Shown here: positions 49,801-59,774 of the stretch, piece by piece
Layout of the letters: each line of letters begins with the position of its first letter
How positions within the stretch are numbered: position 1 is the first letter of the stretch
Source of the DNA: Carnobacterium jeotgali MS3
GTDB lineage: Bacteria; Bacillota; Bacilli; Lactobacillales; Carnobacteriaceae
NCBI RefSeq assembly: GCF_000745125.1
Contig: NZ_JQNF01000010.1
Span: 558,001 to 622,000 of the forward strand
Direction: 5' to 3'
DNA: 64,000 nucleotides
Position numbers and translations under genes: made by a program
Notes under the pieces: generated by a model
The model's database searches: none
Told to the model about the DNA's origin: nothing
Seen by the model: the letters and a program-made list of their open reading frames with translations, nothing else

Positions 49801-50433
49801 ATCTAAGCGACGAATAGCACGTGTCCGTTTTTGACCTGTAGTTGTTTTTAAGATTTCTTTTAATTCTTCAACTTCTTGATCCAATTTAACATCGTTTAAG
49901 AGTTGTTTAACCGCTTCTGCTCCCATTTCAGCTTGAAATTCATTGCCGTATTGTTCACGTTTTTCACGGTATTCTCTTTCTGTTAATAATTGTTTCTTTT
50001 CTAATGAAGTGCTACCTGGTTCGATAACCACATAAGAGGCAAAGTAAATGATTTCTTCAAGAGCACGCGGACTCATGTCTAAGACAAGACCCATACGACT
50101 TGGAATACCTTTAAAGTACCAAATGTGAGAAACTGGTGCTGCTAATTCAATATGACCCATACGTTCACGACGAACTTTTGAGCGTGTAACTTCTACTCCA
50201 CAACGGTCACAAACAATCCCTTTATAACGGATACGTTTGTATTTTCCACAAGCACATTCCCAGTCCTTTGAAGGTCCAAAAATACGTTCACAGAACAAGC
50301 CATCACGTTCTGGTTTTAAGGTACGGTAGTTAATGGTTTCTGGTTTTTTTACTTCACCATAAGACCAACTACGGATTTTATCTGGAGAAGCCAAACCAAT
50401 CTGCATGCTTTCAAAATTATTAACGTCTATCAA
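46813..50433 (-). CDS. rpoC: RNA polymerase subunit beta'
   Basis: 1206 residues from a TTG start with GGGAGG upstream. Zinc site [20 protein letters not shown] (about 60-80); catalytic NADFDGDQM with three Asp binding Mg2+; bridge helix and trigger loop near 770-930 ([20 protein letters not shown]). The large beta'-insert of proteobacteria is absent, as in Firmicutes. It follows rpoB by about 150 bases. Confidence 0.99.
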   Translation of the reverse strand: MIDVNNFESMQIGLASPDKIRSWSYGEVKKPETINYRTLKPERDGLFCERIFGPSKDWECACGKYKRIRYKGIVCDRCGVEVTRSKVRRERMGHIELAAPVSHIWYFKGIPSRMGLVLDMSPRALEEIIYFASYVVIEPGSTSLEKKQLLTEREYREKREQYGNEFQAEMGAEAVKQLLNDVKLDQEVEELKEILKTTTGQKRTRAIRRLDILEAFRNSGNHPSWMVMDVIPIIPPEIRPMVQLEGGRFATSDLNDLYRRVINRNNRLKRLLDLNAPNIIVQNEKRMLQEAVDALIDNGRRGRPVTGPGNRPLKSLSHMLKGKQGRFRQNLLGKRVDYSGRSVIVVGPFLKMYQCGLPKQMAIELFKPFVMKELVSRDIASNIKNAKRKIDRQDDAIWPILEEVIREHPVLLNRAPTLHRLGIQAFEPVLVEGKAIRLHPLVCEAYNADFDGDQMAVHVPLSDEAQAEARMLMLAAQNILNPKDGKPVVTPSQDMVLGNYYLTMEEEGREGEGMQFSSLNEAMLAYQSGYVHLHSRIAIKPTDIPNKPFTEWQKDKLMITTVGKLIFNDIMPNEFPYMNEPTQSNLEVQTPDSYFVEGGINVLEHIQAQELVKPFKKKNLGNIIAEVFKRFKITETSKMLDRMKDLGYKYSTKAGITVGISDIVVLEEKQEILDNAHKQVEKVTKQFRRGLITDEERYERVIDIWNKTKDHIQIRLMESLNDLNPIFMMSDSGARGNISNFTQLAGMRGLMAAPNGQIMELPVTSNFREGLSVLEMFISTHGARKGMTDTALKTADSGYLTRRLVDVAQDVIIRETDCGSDRGLVIQAIKEGNEVIEPLEERLLGRYTRKTVFNPEDGTVIIGENQIITEDIAREIIAAGIEEITIRSVFTCNTKHGVCKHCYGRNLATGSEVEVGEAVGTIAAQSIGEPGTQLTMRTFHTGGVAGDDITQGLPRIQEIFEARHPKGQAVITEVTGEVVSIDENPAARTKEVTIKGDTDTRSYQVPFSARLKVEEGDIIHRGEALDQGSIDPKELLRVRDVLAVENYLLREVQKVYRMQGVEIGDKHIEVMVRQMLRKVRVMDPGETDILPGTLIDIHDYTDKNFDTLVSGGIPATARPVLLGITKASLETNSFLSAASFQETTRVLTDAAIRGKRDPLLGLKENVIIGKVIPAGTGMAKYRKMKPKGVGVVSENVYSINDQIEPK

Positions 50434-50582
50434 GGGGCTAACCTCCCTTTATTTTTGTTGAGCTGCCCTACCTGCTCTATTGTTTTTTTTATAGATAGTG
50501 GTATCTATCTTTGTTTTAAAAGGAGTGCTCGAATAGTCACTTAAGTCATGTCAACTTATGAACCATTCGAGTTCTGCCCGTT

Positions 50583-53500
50583 TTAGTCTTCTTTTAATCT
50601 TTCTTGTTCAGCTGCTTCAGCGCGAATCTTTTCTTGCTCTTCAGCATATTTATTTAATGCATCTGGGTTCACGATATCGTCATCATCATCCATATCACGC
50701 AATTCAATTAATTCATCATTTTCATTTAGCACTTTCATGTCTAAACCTAATGATTGCAATTCTTTTACTAATACGCGGAATGATTCTGGAACACCTGGTT
50801 TTGGAATTTTTTCGCCTTTAACAATTGCTTCATATGTTTTCACACGACCAACAACATCATCGGATTTGTAAGTTAAGATTTCTTGTAGTGTATAAGCTGC
50901 CCCATACGCTTCAAGAGCCCAAACTTCCATTTCTCCAAAACGTTGTCCACCAAATTGAGCTTTACCACCCAATGGTTGTTGTGTAACTAATGAGTAAGGT
51001 CCAGTTGAACGTGCATGTAACTTATCATCAACCATGTGGGCTAATTTAATCATGTACATAACTCCAACAGAAATACGGTTATCGAAAGGTTCTCCTGTGC
51101 GTCCATCATATAATACAGTTTTCGCATCAGCAGCCATTCCAGCTTCTCTAACAGTGTCCCATACATCTTCATCTGACGCTCCATCAAATACTGGTGTTGC
51201 AATGTGGATACCTAACTGACGAGCAGCCATTCCAATGTGCAATTCTAATACTTGTCCAATATTCATACGTGATGGTACCCCTAATGGGTTCAACATGATG
51301 TCAACTGGAGTTCCGTCAGGCATAAATGGCATATCTTCTTCCGGCATGATCAAAGAGACAACCCCTTTATTACCATGACGTCCGGCCATTTTATCCCCTT
51401 CGTTAATTTTACGTTTTTGAACGATGTAAACACGAACAAGCATATTTACGCCTGGTGATAATTCATCGCCTGCTTCACGAGTAAAGATTTTAACATCATG
51501 AACTGTTCCGCCACCACCATGTGGTACACGAAGAGATGTATCTCTAACTTCACGAGCTTTTTCACCAAAGATAGCATGTAATAGACGCTCTTCAGCAGAT
51601 AATTCAGTTACCCCTTTAGGAGTTACTTTACCAACTAATAAATCGCCATCTTTTACTTCAGCACCGATACGGATAATTCCCATTTCGTCTAAGTCTTTCA
51701 AAGCGTCGTCTCCAACGTTTGGAAGTTCACGAGTAATTTCTTCAGGCCCAAGTTTTGTATCACGTGCTTCTGATTCAAATTCTTCAATATGAATAGAAGT
51801 GTATACATCATCTTTAACTAAGCGTTCGCTCATGATGATAGCATCTTCATAGTTATAACCTTCCCATGTCATGAAGGCTACTAATGGGTTTTGACCTAAA
51901 GCCATTTCGCCATTTTCCATAGAAGAACCATCGGCTAAGATTTCACCTTTTTCAACGCGATCGCCTTTTTCTACGATTGGGCGTTGGTTGTAACAAGTAC
52001 CTGAATTTGAACGACGGAATTTTGTTACCGCGTATTTGTTCAAAGCACCATTTTCTTGACGTACGCGGATTTCATTTGCATCTACGTATTCAACGATACC
52101 ATCATTTTTACAAATCAATGCAGCTCCTGAATCTCGAGCAGCTACGTGTTCCATACCCGTTCCAACAAGTGGTCCTTGAGGGTGGATTAATGGAACAGCT
52201 TGACGTTGCATGTTTGCTCCCATAAGAGCACGGTTACTATCATCATTTTCTAAGAACGGAATACAAGCTGTTGCTACTGCGACTACTTGTTTAGGAGAAA
52301 CGTCCATGTAGTCAACACGACTAATAGGAACCTCTAAGTTTTCTTCCACGTAACGAGCAAGTACAATATCATTTGTAAATGTGCCATCTTCATTTAATGG
52401 AGCATTTGCTTGTGCAACAACATAGTTATCTTCTTCGTCAGCTGTTAGGTAATCAATTTGATCCGTAACAACACCTGTTTCGCGGTCAACACGACGGTAA
52501 GGCGTTTCAATGAAACCAAATTTATTTACTTTAGCGTAACTTGATAGACTGTTGATTAGTCCAATGTTTGGACCTTCTGGTGTTTCAATCGGACACATAC
52601 GGCCATAATGGGAATAATGCACATCACGAACTTCATATCCAGCACGGTCCCTAGTTAATCCACCGGGTCCTAATGCAGATAGACGACGTTTATGAGTCAA
52701 CTCACCCAATGGGTTTGTTTGGTCCATGAACTGAGACAATTGAGATGAACCAAAGAATTCTTTGATTGATGCTACAACTGGACGAATATTGATCAATTGT
52801 TGCGGTGTAACTGTAGCCATATCTTGGATAGACATACGTTCACGAACCACACGTTCCATACGAGACAAACCAATACGGAATTGATTTTGCAACAATTCAC
52901 CTACTGAACGAATACGACGGTTTCCTAAGTGGTCAATATCGTCTACATTGCCAATACCTTCTTGTAAGTTAAAGAAATAACTCATAGAAGCTAAAATATC
53001 AGCTGGTGTAGCATTTTTTGTTTCATCAGCAATTATTTTGTTTCCAATCATATTTACAACGCGTTCTGGGTCTTTTTGAGAAAAGACTTTTACAACTTGT
53101 AATTCTACAGGTTCTGGAACAACACTGTCTTCTGATGGATAATATGTCACACTGTTTAAACCAGCAGTCAAATACGGTGTTAACTTGTTCATTTGATCAC
53201 GGTCTAAAAATGTACCTGCTTCAACAATGATTTCGCCTGTTTCAGGGTCAACTAATGTTTCAGCCAATGTTTGATTGAATAAACGTGTTGCTAAGTTTAA
53301 TTTTTTATTTACTTTGTAACGACCAACATTTGCTAAGTCATAACGTTTTGGATCGAAAAAGCGAGCTGTTAATAAGCTTCTTGAACTATCCGCTGTTTTG
53401 GGCTCACCTGGACGAAGACGTTCATAAACATCTTTCAAGGCTTCTTCTGTACGAGAATCGCTAGCGTTTTTGTGCAAATCTTTTTCCATTGTTAAACGAA

Positions 53501-54149
53501 GACTTTCGTTGTCACCAAAGATTTCCAAAATTTGATCATCTGATCCAAATCCTAATGCACGAACCAATACAGTTAATGGTATTTTACGTGTACGGTCTAT
53601 ACGAACATAAGAAAGGTCTTTTGCATCAGTTTCAAATTCAAGCCATGCTCCACGGTTAGGGATAAGAGTTGAACCAAATCCTTCTTTACCGTTTTTATCT
53701 AATTTTCCATGGAAATAAACACCTGGAGAACGTACTAATTGAGAAACGATTACTCGTTCTGCTCCGTTAATAACGAATGTCCCCATTTCTGTCATTAATG
53801 GGAAATCGCCAAAGAAAACTTCTTGTTCTTTAACTTCTCCACTTTCTTTGTTAATTAAACGTAATTTAACATAGATTGGAGCTGAATAGTTTGCGTCATG
53901 TGAGCGAGCTTCTTCAACGGTATATTTAGGTTCTTGTAACTGGTAATCCGTAAATTCTAATGAAAGATTTCCAGCAAAATCATCGATTGGAGAAATGTCT
54001 TTAAACATTTCGCGTAATCCTTCATCTAAGAACCATTGGTAAGAATCAGTTTGAATTTCAATTAAATTTGGAAGTTCTAAAACCTCATGGATACGTGAAA
54101 AACTTCTACGTGTACGGTGCTTACCGTAATTTACTAAATGGCCTGCCAA
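50583..54149 (-). CDS. rpoB: RNA polymerase subunit beta
   Basis: 1188 residues from a TTG at 54149, with GAGGGG 8 bases upstream, giving [20 protein letters not shown], which lines up with the Bacillus start; the GTG three codons earlier lies against that ribosome site. The rifampicin region reads [31 protein letters not shown] with wild-type residues (split here for length). The acidic C terminus ([11 protein letters not shown]) is usual in Lactobacillales. No separate promoter was found for certain in 54150-54436; AT-rich pairings (54334-54365) are there. Confidence 0.99.
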   Translation of the reverse strand: MAGHLVNYGKHRTRRSFSRIHEVLELPNLIEIQTDSYQWFLDEGLREMFKDISPIDDFAGNLSLEFTDYQLQEPKYTVEEARSHDANYSAPIYVKLRLINKESGEVKEQEVFFGDFPLMTEMGTFVINGAERVIVSQLVRSPGVYFHGKLDKNGKEGFGSTLIPNRGAWLEFETDAKDLSYVRIDRTRKIPLTVLVRALGFGSDDQILEIFGDNESLRLTMEKDLHKNASDSRTEEALKDVYERLRPGEPKTADSSRSLLTARFFDPKRYDLANVGRYKVNKKLNLATRLFNQTLAETLVDPETGEIIVEAGTFLDRDQMNKLTPYLTAGLNSVTYYPSEDSVVPEPVELQVVKVFSQKDPERVVNMIGNKIIADETKNATPADILASMSYFFNLQEGIGNVDDIDHLGNRRIRSVGELLQNQFRIGLSRMERVVRERMSIQDMATVTPQQLINIRPVVASIKEFFGSSQLSQFMDQTNPLGELTHKRRLSALGPGGLTRDRAGYEVRDVHYSHYGRMCPIETPEGPNIGLINSLSSYAKVNKFGFIETPYRRVDRETGVVTDQIDYLTADEEDNYVVAQANAPLNEDGTFTNDIVLARYVEENLEVPISRVDYMDVSPKQVVAVATACIPFLENDDSNRALMGANMQRQAVPLIHPQGPLVGTGMEHVAARDSGAALICKNDGIVEYVDANEIRVRQENGALNKYAVTKFRRSNSGTCYNQRPIVEKGDRVEKGEILADGSSMENGEMALGQNPLVAFMTWEGYNYEDAIIMSERLVKDDVYTSIHIEEFESEARDTKLGPEEITRELPNVGDDALKDLDEMGIIRIGAEVKDGDLLVGKVTPKGVTELSAEERLLHAIFGEKAREVRDTSLRVPHGGGGTVHDVKIFTREAGDELSPGVNMLVRVYIVQKRKINEGDKMAGRHGNKGVVSLIMPEEDMPFMPDGTPVDIMLNPLGVPSRMNIGQVLELHIGMAARQLGIHIATPVFDGASDEDVWDTVREAGMAADAKTVLYDGRTGEPFDNRISVGVMYMIKLAHMVDDKLHARSTGPYSLVTQQPLGGKAQFGGQRFGEMEVWALEAYGAAYTLQEILTYKSDDVVGRVKTYEAIVKGEKIPKPGVPESFRVLVKELQSLGLDMKVLNENDELIELRDMDDDDDIVNPDALNKYAEEQEKIRAEAAEQERLKED

Positions 54150-54436
54150 CCTGTTCACCCCTCAAACTGTTTTTAGTGTGGTCGTTCTAAGCAAATTAAT
54201 ATATTTCATTTACGTTACTTTTATTAAAAACAAGTAACAATCTATATATCCGTCTATTTTTTGGCAAAAAAAAACCAAAAGATTCGTGAACTTTTAAAAA
54301 ATAAAAATCCATTTCCTTTTGTTTTCTTCTTTAAACTTGTTCTGGACAATATTTCAAAACAAGTTTTTCTTCTTTAAGACACACTATATGCATTAGATTA
54401 TTTTACATTATTACTCTGGTTAAGTCAATCATTTTT

Positions 54437-55042
54437 TTAGTTTTTCACACTTTGAATAATCCAATACCCTTTATCTTTAACCATTACTTGAGCATTGCCA
54501 AATGTTTCTTCCATTTTAGCCTTAGCACTCGGTGCACCTTGTTTTTTCTGAATCACAATCGTCAACGTACCACCCTTTTTTAATAGCTCAAAAGCACCGG
54601 TTAAAATACCATGAACCACTTCCTTACCCGCACGAATAGGAGGATTGCTAACGATTGCCGCAAAATCTTTCCCTACTACTGATTCATAGATATCTGATGT
54701 ATGGATCAACACATTTGGCAACCGATTATTTGATGCATTTTGTTTAGCTAATCCTAGTGCCCGCTCATTGACGTCAACCATTTCCACTTTACGTTCAGGG
54801 TCTTCTTTTGCTAACGCCAAGCCCATTGGACCATATCCGCATCCAACATCTAATAGATCGCCTGGAATCATCTCTGAAAAATCAAAGGCTTCAATTAATA
54901 ATCGAGAACCAAAATCAACCGTTTTTTTAGAAAACACTCCTGCGTCAGTGACGAATTTAAACTCGTGCCCGCGTAATGTATATGTCCAAGCAGCTGTTTC
55001 ACTTACAACAGTGGGTTTATTAGTAAAATAATGATCTGACAT
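54437..55042 (-). CDS. RsmC/RlmG-like class I SAM methyltransferase (YbxB type)
   Basis: 201 residues. SAM-binding motif LLDVGCGYGPMGLALAKEDP (about 61-80) and the catalytic NPPIRAG (N-P-P-x motif, typical of N2-guanine or N6-adenine methylation). It matches the short, single-domain form of RsmC found in Firmicutes between rplL and rpoB (YbxB in Bacillus). rRNA methylation is expected by family; the exact base is not known. GGAGGAATAAAT precedes the ATG. Confidence 0.9.
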   Translation of the reverse strand: MSDHYFTNKPTVVSETAAWTYTLRGHEFKFVTDAGVFSKKTVDFGSRLLIEAFDFSEMIPGDLLDVGCGYGPMGLALAKEDPERKVEMVDVNERALGLAKQNASNNRLPNVLIHTSDIYESVVGKDFAAIVSNPPIRAGKEVVHGILTGAFELLKKGGTLTIVIQKKQGAPSAKAKMEETFGNAQVMVKDKGYWIIQSVKN

Positions 55043-55098
55043 ATTTATTCCTCCTTAATTTAGCTTTTTAACAACTCGCTTATCACTCAATAAAGATA

Positions 55099-55130
55099 AA
55101 AAAGACACGCAGCGGACTGCGTGTCTTTTT
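55099..55130 (-). terminator. Terminator of rplJ-rplL
   Basis: AAAAAGACACGCAG-CGGA-CTGCGTGTCTTTTT stem-loop, 21 bases past rplL. Confidence 0.95.
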
Positions 55131-55150
55131 AAAAGCATAGTAAAGTTAAA

Positions 55151-55516
55151 TTATTTAACTTCTACAGATGCTCCAGCTGCTTCTAAAGCTTCTTTCAAAG
55201 CTTCAGCATCTTCTTTAGAAATGTTTTCTTTGATTGCTGCTGGTGCTCCATCAACTAATCCTTTAGCTTCTTTCAAGCCAAGGCCTGTAGCTTCACGTAC
55301 AGCTTTGATAACTTTAATTTTTGAGTCTCCAGCAGAAGTTAATTCTACTGTAAATTCAGTTTGTTCAGCTGCTGCTGATTCTCCAGCACCTGCTGCTGCT
55401 ACAGGAGCTGCTGCAGTTACGCCAAATTCTTCTTCGATTGCTTTTACTAAGTCGTTTAATTCTAAAATCGTTGATTCTTTCAAGTCAGCAACGATTTGTT
55501 CAATGTTTAATGCCAT
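55151..55516 (-). CDS. rplL: 50S ribosomal protein L7/L12
   Basis: 121 residues: N-terminal dimerisation domain, Ala/Gly-rich hinge ([16 protein letters not shown], about 34-50) and the C-terminal factor-binding domain ([20 protein letters not shown]). Several copies form the flexible stalk that recruits EF-Tu and EF-G. It follows rplJ. Confidence 0.98.
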   Translation of the reverse strand: MALNIEQIVADLKESTILELNDLVKAIEEEFGVTAAAPVAAAGAGESAAAEQTEFTVELTSAGDSKIKVIKAVREATGLGLKEAKGLVDGAPAAIKENISKEDAEALKEALEAAGASVEVK

Positions 55517-55589
55517 TGTTGGTTTCCTCCATTATTGGGTATTTTTTTTTTGATTCAACTTGCTTGATATTCAAGAAAAACTCGCTTAA

Positions 55590-56090
55590 TTAAGCTACTT
55601 CTTCTTTTGATTCTGCAACTGCTTTGATAGCAAGTGCAGTATTGCGAACTGGTGCTTGAAGTACAGATAACAACATTGATAACAAACCATCGCGATCTGG
55701 TAATGTTGCAAGAGCATTGATTTCAGTAGCTGAAGAAACACGTCCTTCAATTACGCCACCTTTGATTTCTAATGCAGCTGCTCCTTTAGCAAATTCAGCG
55801 ATAATTTTTGCAGGTGCTACCACGTCATCATTACTAAAAGCAATTGCTGTAGGTCCTTTAAAAACATCGTCCATTCCTTCTAAACCTGCTGCTTCTGCTG
55901 CACGGCTTAAAACTGAATTTTTGATAACTTTCATTTGGATTCCTGCATCACGTAATTGTTTACGTAAATTAGTCACCTCTTCAACAGTTAATCCACGGTA
56001 GTCCATTACGACTACTGAAGCTGCTTCTTTAAATTTAGTTGATGCTAAATCAACTAATTCTTGTTTTTTTGCGATTGCTGCTTGACTCAT
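55590..56090 (-). CDS. rplJ: 50S ribosomal protein L10
   Basis: 166 residues; [20 protein letters not shown] and the C-terminal helix that holds L7/L12 dimers. L10 binds 23S rRNA and its own leader RNA (56091-56274) to control the rplJL transcript. GGGAGGTG precedes the ATG. Confidence 0.98.
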   Translation of the reverse strand: MSQAAIAKKQELVDLASTKFKEAASVVVMDYRGLTVEEVTNLRKQLRDAGIQMKVIKNSVLSRAAEAAGLEGMDDVFKGPTAIAFSNDDVVAPAKIIAEFAKGAAALEIKGGVIEGRVSSATEINALATLPDRDGLLSMLLSVLQAPVRNTALAIKAVAESKEEVA

Positions 56091-56274
56091 TAATTTTTCA
56101 CCTCCCGATCGATTGGCTAGAATTCTTTGTTTTCAAAAGCTTAAAGGCTCATTAAACGCAAAAAACTCTACGTCACCTTAGACATAGAGGGATAATTGTA
56201 TGTTTTCACATATTCATCCTCGGCAGGAAATTAAGGCATCAGCCACCTACTGTCTTCGGTAATATTTCTTAACC
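56091..56274 (-). ncRNA. L10 leader RNA with terminal attenuator
   Basis: The minus-strand leader contains ACCGAAGACAGTAGGTGGC and TTAATTTCCTGCCGAGG, the conserved blocks of the Firmicute L10 leader, where L10-L12 binds in place of its rRNA site. At its 3' end CTCTATGTC pairs with GACGTAGAG, followed by six T (56189-56160), an intrinsic attenuator. L10 binding would favour termination when ribosomal protein is in excess. Confidence 0.88.
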
Positions 56275-56280
56275 TAGACG

Positions 56281-56309
56281 ATTTTAACAATTTCCATCGT
56301 CTAGGTCAA
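56281..56309 (-). promoter_or_regulatory. rplJL promoter inside an inverted repeat
   Basis: TTGACC (56309-56304), 17-bp spacer, TAAAAT (56286-56281). A perfect 10-bp inverted repeat (CCTAGACGAT, 56273-56282, and ATCGTCTAGG, 56296-56305) overlaps -35 and -10. Confidence 0.75.
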
Positions 56310-56325
56310 GACTTTTAATAGTTAT

Positions 56326-57018
56326 TTATTTAAATGATCCTGCATCAACTTTAACACCAGGTCCAAAAGTAGTAGTTACTGTAATGTTTTTGATGTATTC
56401 GCCTTTTGCAGTTGAAGGTTTAACTCTTAACATTGTGTCATTAATTGTTTTGAAGTTCTCAACTAATTTAGCATTGTCAAATGATACTTTACCGATTGGA
56501 GCATGAACATTCCCTGCTTTGTCAACACGGTAAGTTACTTTACCAGCTTTGATTTCGTTGATTGCTTTAGTAACGTCCATTGTAACAGTACCAGTTTTAG
56601 GGTTTGGCATTAGGCCTTTAGGTCCTAAAACACGTCCAAGACGACCAACTTCAGCCATCATGTCTGGAGTTGCTACAACAACGTCGAAATCAAACCATCC
56701 GCCATTGATTTTTTGAACTAATTCAGCTTCTCCTACGTAATCTGCTCCAGCAGCTTCAGCTTCTTTAGCTTTTTCGCCTTTAGCAAATACTAATACTTTT
56801 TGAGTTTTCCCTGTTCCGTTTGGAAGAACAACTGCTCCACGAATTTGTTGGTCAGCTTTCTTAGGGTCAACGCCAAGTCTATAAGCAACTTCTACAGTTG
56901 CGTCAAATTTAGCAAAATTAACGTCTTTAACTAATGCTACAGCTTCTTCTAATGAATAAGCTTTTAAAACATCAACTTTTTCAACTGCTGCTAAATATTG
57001 TTTACTTTTTTTAGCCAT
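56326..57018 (-). CDS. rplA: 50S ribosomal protein L1
   Basis: 230 residues; [21 protein letters not shown] and [18 protein letters not shown] are L1 signatures. It forms the mobile L1 stalk at the E site and represses its own operon by binding a leader site. The leaders of rplK and rplA share a GTGGGAGG block that may be that site. Confidence 0.98.
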   Translation of the reverse strand: MAKKSKQYLAAVEKVDVLKAYSLEEAVALVKDVNFAKFDATVEVAYRLGVDPKKADQQIRGAVVLPNGTGKTQKVLVFAKGEKAKEAEAAGADYVGEAELVQKINGGWFDFDVVVATPDMMAEVGRLGRVLGPKGLMPNPKTGTVTMDVTKAINEIKAGKVTYRVDKAGNVHAPIGKVSFDNAKLVENFKTINDTMLRVKPSTAKGEYIKNITVTTTFGPGVKVDAGSFK

Positions 57019-57115
57019 AATTTTTTTCCTCCTTGATTGTGGTTATAACGGTTTTACCTCCCACTTAATCCTTACACCATTACGCATAAGGTATACTGAG
57101 AAGCGGACTACAGAA

Positions 57116-57541
57116 TTAACCTTCTACAGTGAATCCCATGCTTCTTGCAGTACCTTCGATCATTAACATAGCAGATTCAACGTCTGATGCGTTTAAATCA
57201 GCCATTTTTGTTTCTGCAATTTCTCTTACTTGGTCGCGAGTTACTTTTGCAACTTTTTTAGTGTTTGGTTCACCAGAACCAGATTCAACACCAGCAGCTT
57301 TTTTAAGTAAAACAGCAGCAGGTGGAGTTTTTGTAATAAATGTAAATGAACGATCTTCATATACAGAAATAACAACGGGAGTGATTAATCCATTTAAATC
57401 AGCAGTACGAGCATTGAATTCTTTACAGAATCCCATGATGTTGATTTGTGCTTGACCTAAAGCTGGACCTACGGGTGGAGCTGGAGTTGCTTTCCCTGCA
57501 GGAATTTGCAATTTAACTAATTTAACTACTTTTTTAGCCAC
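57116..57541 (-). CDS. rplK: 50S ribosomal protein L11
   Basis: 141 residues from a GTG start with AAGGAGG upstream. Pro-rich N-terminal segment [20 protein letters not shown] (thiopeptide site) and the rRNA-binding C-terminal domain. L11 is the stringent-response sensor for RelA in the factor-binding centre. A TTGCAA-17-TATAGT promoter lies upstream. Confidence 0.98.
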   Translation of the reverse strand: MAKKVVKLVKLQIPAGKATPAPPVGPALGQAQINIMGFCKEFNARTADLNGLITPVVISVYEDRSFTFITKTPPAAVLLKKAAGVESGSGEPNTKKVAKVTRDQVREIAETKMADLNASDVESAMLMIEGTARSMGFTVEG

Positions 57542-57633
57542 GTGACATACCTCCTTGATTGAGTCCGTGATGTGGTTAATGGGGTTAATATTTCCCCTCC
57601 CACATTTGACGCATACGTAAAACGTACCAAAAT

Positions 57634-57662
57634 ACTATACCATTCAAATAATGGATTTGCAA
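57634..57662 (-). promoter_or_regulatory. rplK-rplA promoter
   Basis: TTGCAA (57662-57657), 17-bp spacer, TATAGT (57639-57634). Confidence 0.85.
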
Positions 57663-58169
57663 CTACTTTTTAAACTTAGTTGTTTTTTTAACTTGTGAAC
57701 GATAAACCGTCGCTTTTTCTTCCGGTTCTTGCGTCGTCGCTTTCAAGTTACCGTCTTTTTTATCTAGCGCGGCCACTTTCTTTTTCTTCTTAGTACGAGA
57801 ATAGATACTATAAATAATCCCAACGATAATGGTATATAGAGCAAAGAAGACAATAAATCCCCATAACCCCATTGCAGCATCCGCAAACTCCATATTGCCT
57901 CGATTTGTAATCGCTTGTTGAATTTCAATAGCAAAGACCAGCACAGTCATCATTGTAAAAGTGAATATAAATGAAAGAATCGTTGCACTAAATTTCCATT
58001 TCTCAATTATCTTAAATATAATATAAACAACTAGAAATAAAATGATACCCATGATCCCAAAAACCCAAAAATGCAGATCTTTATCAGACATACTCATACC
58101 AAATATCTGATTCAAAATATCATGAACCTCATTTACACTATTCGCGAGTAACAAAATAAGTTCTCTCAT
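57663..58169 (-). CDS. Hypothetical membrane protein
   Basis: 168 residues. Three hydrophobic segments (about 35-55, 64-84 and 100-122) are followed by a Lys-rich cytoplasmic tail (KKKKKVAALDKKDG and VKKTTKFKK). I do not recognise the family. It lies between nusG and rplK, an unusual place, on the same strand. AAGG lies before the ATG. The rplK promoter -35 abuts its stop codon, so it has its own transcription unit. The Lys tail may bind membrane phospholipids or RNA. Confidence 0.7.
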   Translation of the reverse strand: MRELILLLANSVNEVHDILNQIFGMSMSDKDLHFWVFGIMGIILFLVVYIIFKIIEKWKFSATILSFIFTFTMMTVLVFAIEIQQAITNRGNMEFADAAMGLWGFIVFFALYTIIVGIIYSIYSRTKKKKKVAALDKKDGNLKATTQEPEEKATVYRSQVKKTTKFKK

Positions 58170-58257
58170 TAACCTTCACCTGCTCATTCCGTTTTTTCTA
58201 GTATACCATACCACTCTTTAGCATATACTTGTAAATAAAGTAGGTGGTGGACTGACC

Positions 58258-58416
58258 ATGTGTTTAATCGTATTTAAATTCCAAGAACATCCTATTTATA
58301 AGCTGATTTTAATTGTTAACCGTGACGAGTCTTATAGTCGTCCGACTGCAACAGCAACATTTTGGATAAATTACCCGCATATTTTAGCACAATTACAACT
58401 AAACCATTACATTTAA
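58258..58416 (+). pseudogene. TANGO2/NRDE-family gene fragment (N-terminal part)
   Basis: The reading begins MCLIVFKFQEHPIYKLILIV and continues NRDESYSRPTATATFW, a clear match to the NRDE (DUF833) N terminus, with the invariant NRDE motif at residues 21-24. After codon 44 (HILA) the match stops and the frame closes at a TAA, where about 200 further residues are expected. It lies between the 57663-58169 gene and the nusG terminator. A GGTGG precedes the ATG, so a 52-residue product could still be made. The rest of the 58170-58580 gap shows nothing else beyond the terminator. Confidence 0.7.
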
Positions 58417-58494
58417 CGAACGAAGCTATGATAAACTCGGCACTACCGGAGATGTATACTACTCATTCACTATTCAATAATTCATATCCCATCT

Positions 58495-58537
58495 ACAAAA
58501 AAAGAACTTTGGCATTTCTGCCCAAGCTCTTTTTTGT
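58495..58537 (-). terminator. nusG terminator
   Basis: ACAAAAAAGAGCTTGGGCA-GAAA-TGCCAAAGTTCTTTTTTTGT stem-loop (one mismatch region), 44 bases past the nusG stop. (Shown as separate arms.). Confidence 0.85.
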
Positions 58538-58580
58538 AGTCTACGCTTCATCTAAAACATGCTCCGTAGTATTCACCAAT

Positions 58581-59129
58581 TTACAGTTTATCTGCTTGTT
58601 CAAAATCAAGTTCTGTACTTGTTTCACGACCAAACATTTCAACATTAACTTTAAGTTTCGCTTTTTCCATTTCGATTTCAGTGATTTTACCTGTCAGGCC
58701 ACTAAATGCTCCTTCAATGATCGTAACTGTTTCGCCAACTTCAAAGTTAATTTCTTGATGACGAGCACTCATACCGATACGACGTAAAATAACTTCTATT
58801 TCTGAATTCAAAAGCGGAGCTGGTTTACTACCTGCTCCATGTGATCCAACAAAGCCGGTTACACCCGGCGTGTTACGAACAACGTACCAAGAATCATCAG
58901 ACATGATCATTTCAACTAAAACATATCCAGGAAAAGTTTTTTTCATATTCACTTTTTCTTTACCATTTTTCACTTCTTTTTCTTCTTCTTCAGGGATAAC
59001 AACTCGGAAAATATAATCCCCCATACCCATGCTATTTGCTCTAGATTCGATATTTTGCTTTACTTTATTTTCATAGCCAGAATATGTGTGTAAGACATAC
59101 CACTGTTTTGCACTTTCTATTTCTTCCAC
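58581..59129 (-). CDS. nusG: Transcription termination/antitermination protein NusG
   Basis: 182 residues from GTG 59129 (AGGAG 8-9 bases upstream); the GTG three codons earlier lies on that site. NGN domain with WYVLHTYSGYENKVKQNIES and a C-terminal KOW domain (GETVTIIEGAFSGLTGKITE). It binds RNA polymerase, promotes pausing or processivity and links to S10. It is behind secE, with a terminator between. Confidence 0.96.
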   Translation of the reverse strand: MEEIESAKQWYVLHTYSGYENKVKQNIESRANSMGMGDYIFRVVIPEEEEKEVKNGKEKVNMKKTFPGYVLVEMIMSDDSWYVVRNTPGVTGFVGSHGAGSKPAPLLNSEIEVILRRIGMSARHQEINFEVGETVTIIEGAFSGLTGKITEIEMEKAKLKVNVEMFGRETSTELDFEQADKL

Positions 59130-59204
59130 GTGTATCACTCCTATTCATTAGTTATTGCCAGTTATATTTTTGATAGCGGCTAGTCAATTTATTTTTCACA
59201 ACAT

Positions 59205-59240
59205 ACAAAAAAACCTTCATTTACTTTTAAAGAAGGTTTC
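59205..59240 (-). terminator. Terminator between secE and nusG
   Basis: GAAACCTTC and GAAGGTTT pair around a 13-base loop, followed by TTTT. It splits the usual secE-nusG transcript. Confidence 0.8.
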
Positions 59241-59312
59241 GTGCATTCATTAGTGAATTTATTATACCATCACGCAAAGCTTCACGCTAGTGGTTTCTCT
59301 ATTCCAGTCATC

Positions 59313-59492
59313 TTATAGAATCAAATCTAAGATTGCATCGATTCCAAAGTCAACAACCGCAAAGAAAAGAGCAAATAATAGGCAGACCACAAAAACAGTC
59401 AATGTATACTTTCTAAGTTCTTTACCAGTAGGCCAAGTAACTGCTTTGATTTCTTGGCGTACGCCGCCAAAAAAGTTTTTTATTTTCTTCAT
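59313..59492 (-). CDS. secE: Preprotein translocase subunit SecE
   Basis: 59 residues from ATG 59492 (GGAGGGAACAAAA upstream); a longer reading to 59543 runs through rpmG's end. One membrane helix (about 33-55) follows the amphipathic KNFFGGVRQEIKAVTWPTGK segment. It clamps SecY. The normal rpmG-secE-nusG order is kept. Confidence 0.95.
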   Translation of the reverse strand: MKKIKNFFGGVRQEIKAVTWPTGKELRKYTLTVFVVCLLFALFFAVVDFGIDAILDLIL

Positions 59493-59529
59493 TTTTGTTC
59501 CCTCCAAATTGGCATTGAGACTTTTTTGG

Positions 59530-59682
59530 TTATTTCGTTTCACGATGTAATGTATGTTGATTGCAATATTTACAGAATTTTTTCACTTCTAAGCGTTCTG
59601 TGCGATTTCCTTCATTTACTTTTTTAGAATAATTTCTAGACCCACAAACAGAACAAGCTAAAGATGTTTTTTTACCACTCAT
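59530..59682 (-). CDS. rpmG: 50S ribosomal protein L33, zinc type
   Basis: 50 residues, [20 protein letters not shown] then [20 protein letters not shown] and [10 protein letters not shown]. Four Cys (CSVC and CKYC) form a zinc site. It lies directly before secE, as in Bacillus (rpmGB-secE). It is short enough to be missed by simple gene finding. Confidence 0.95.
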   Translation of the reverse strand: MSGKKTSLACSVCGSRNYSKKVNEGNRTERLEVKKFCKYCNQHTLHRETK

Positions 59683-59774
59683 TTTTTCACCTATTCCCTA
59701 CTATTTCTACGGACGAATGACATCTTACATAATTTACCATCACTTACGAAACATGTCAACACGCTCTTTCACAT

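Noticed and set aside
50558-54158. Antisense open frames within rpoB and rpoC
   Set aside because: Leucine/histidine-rich low-complexity translations typical of the reverse strand of strongly biased codon usage.
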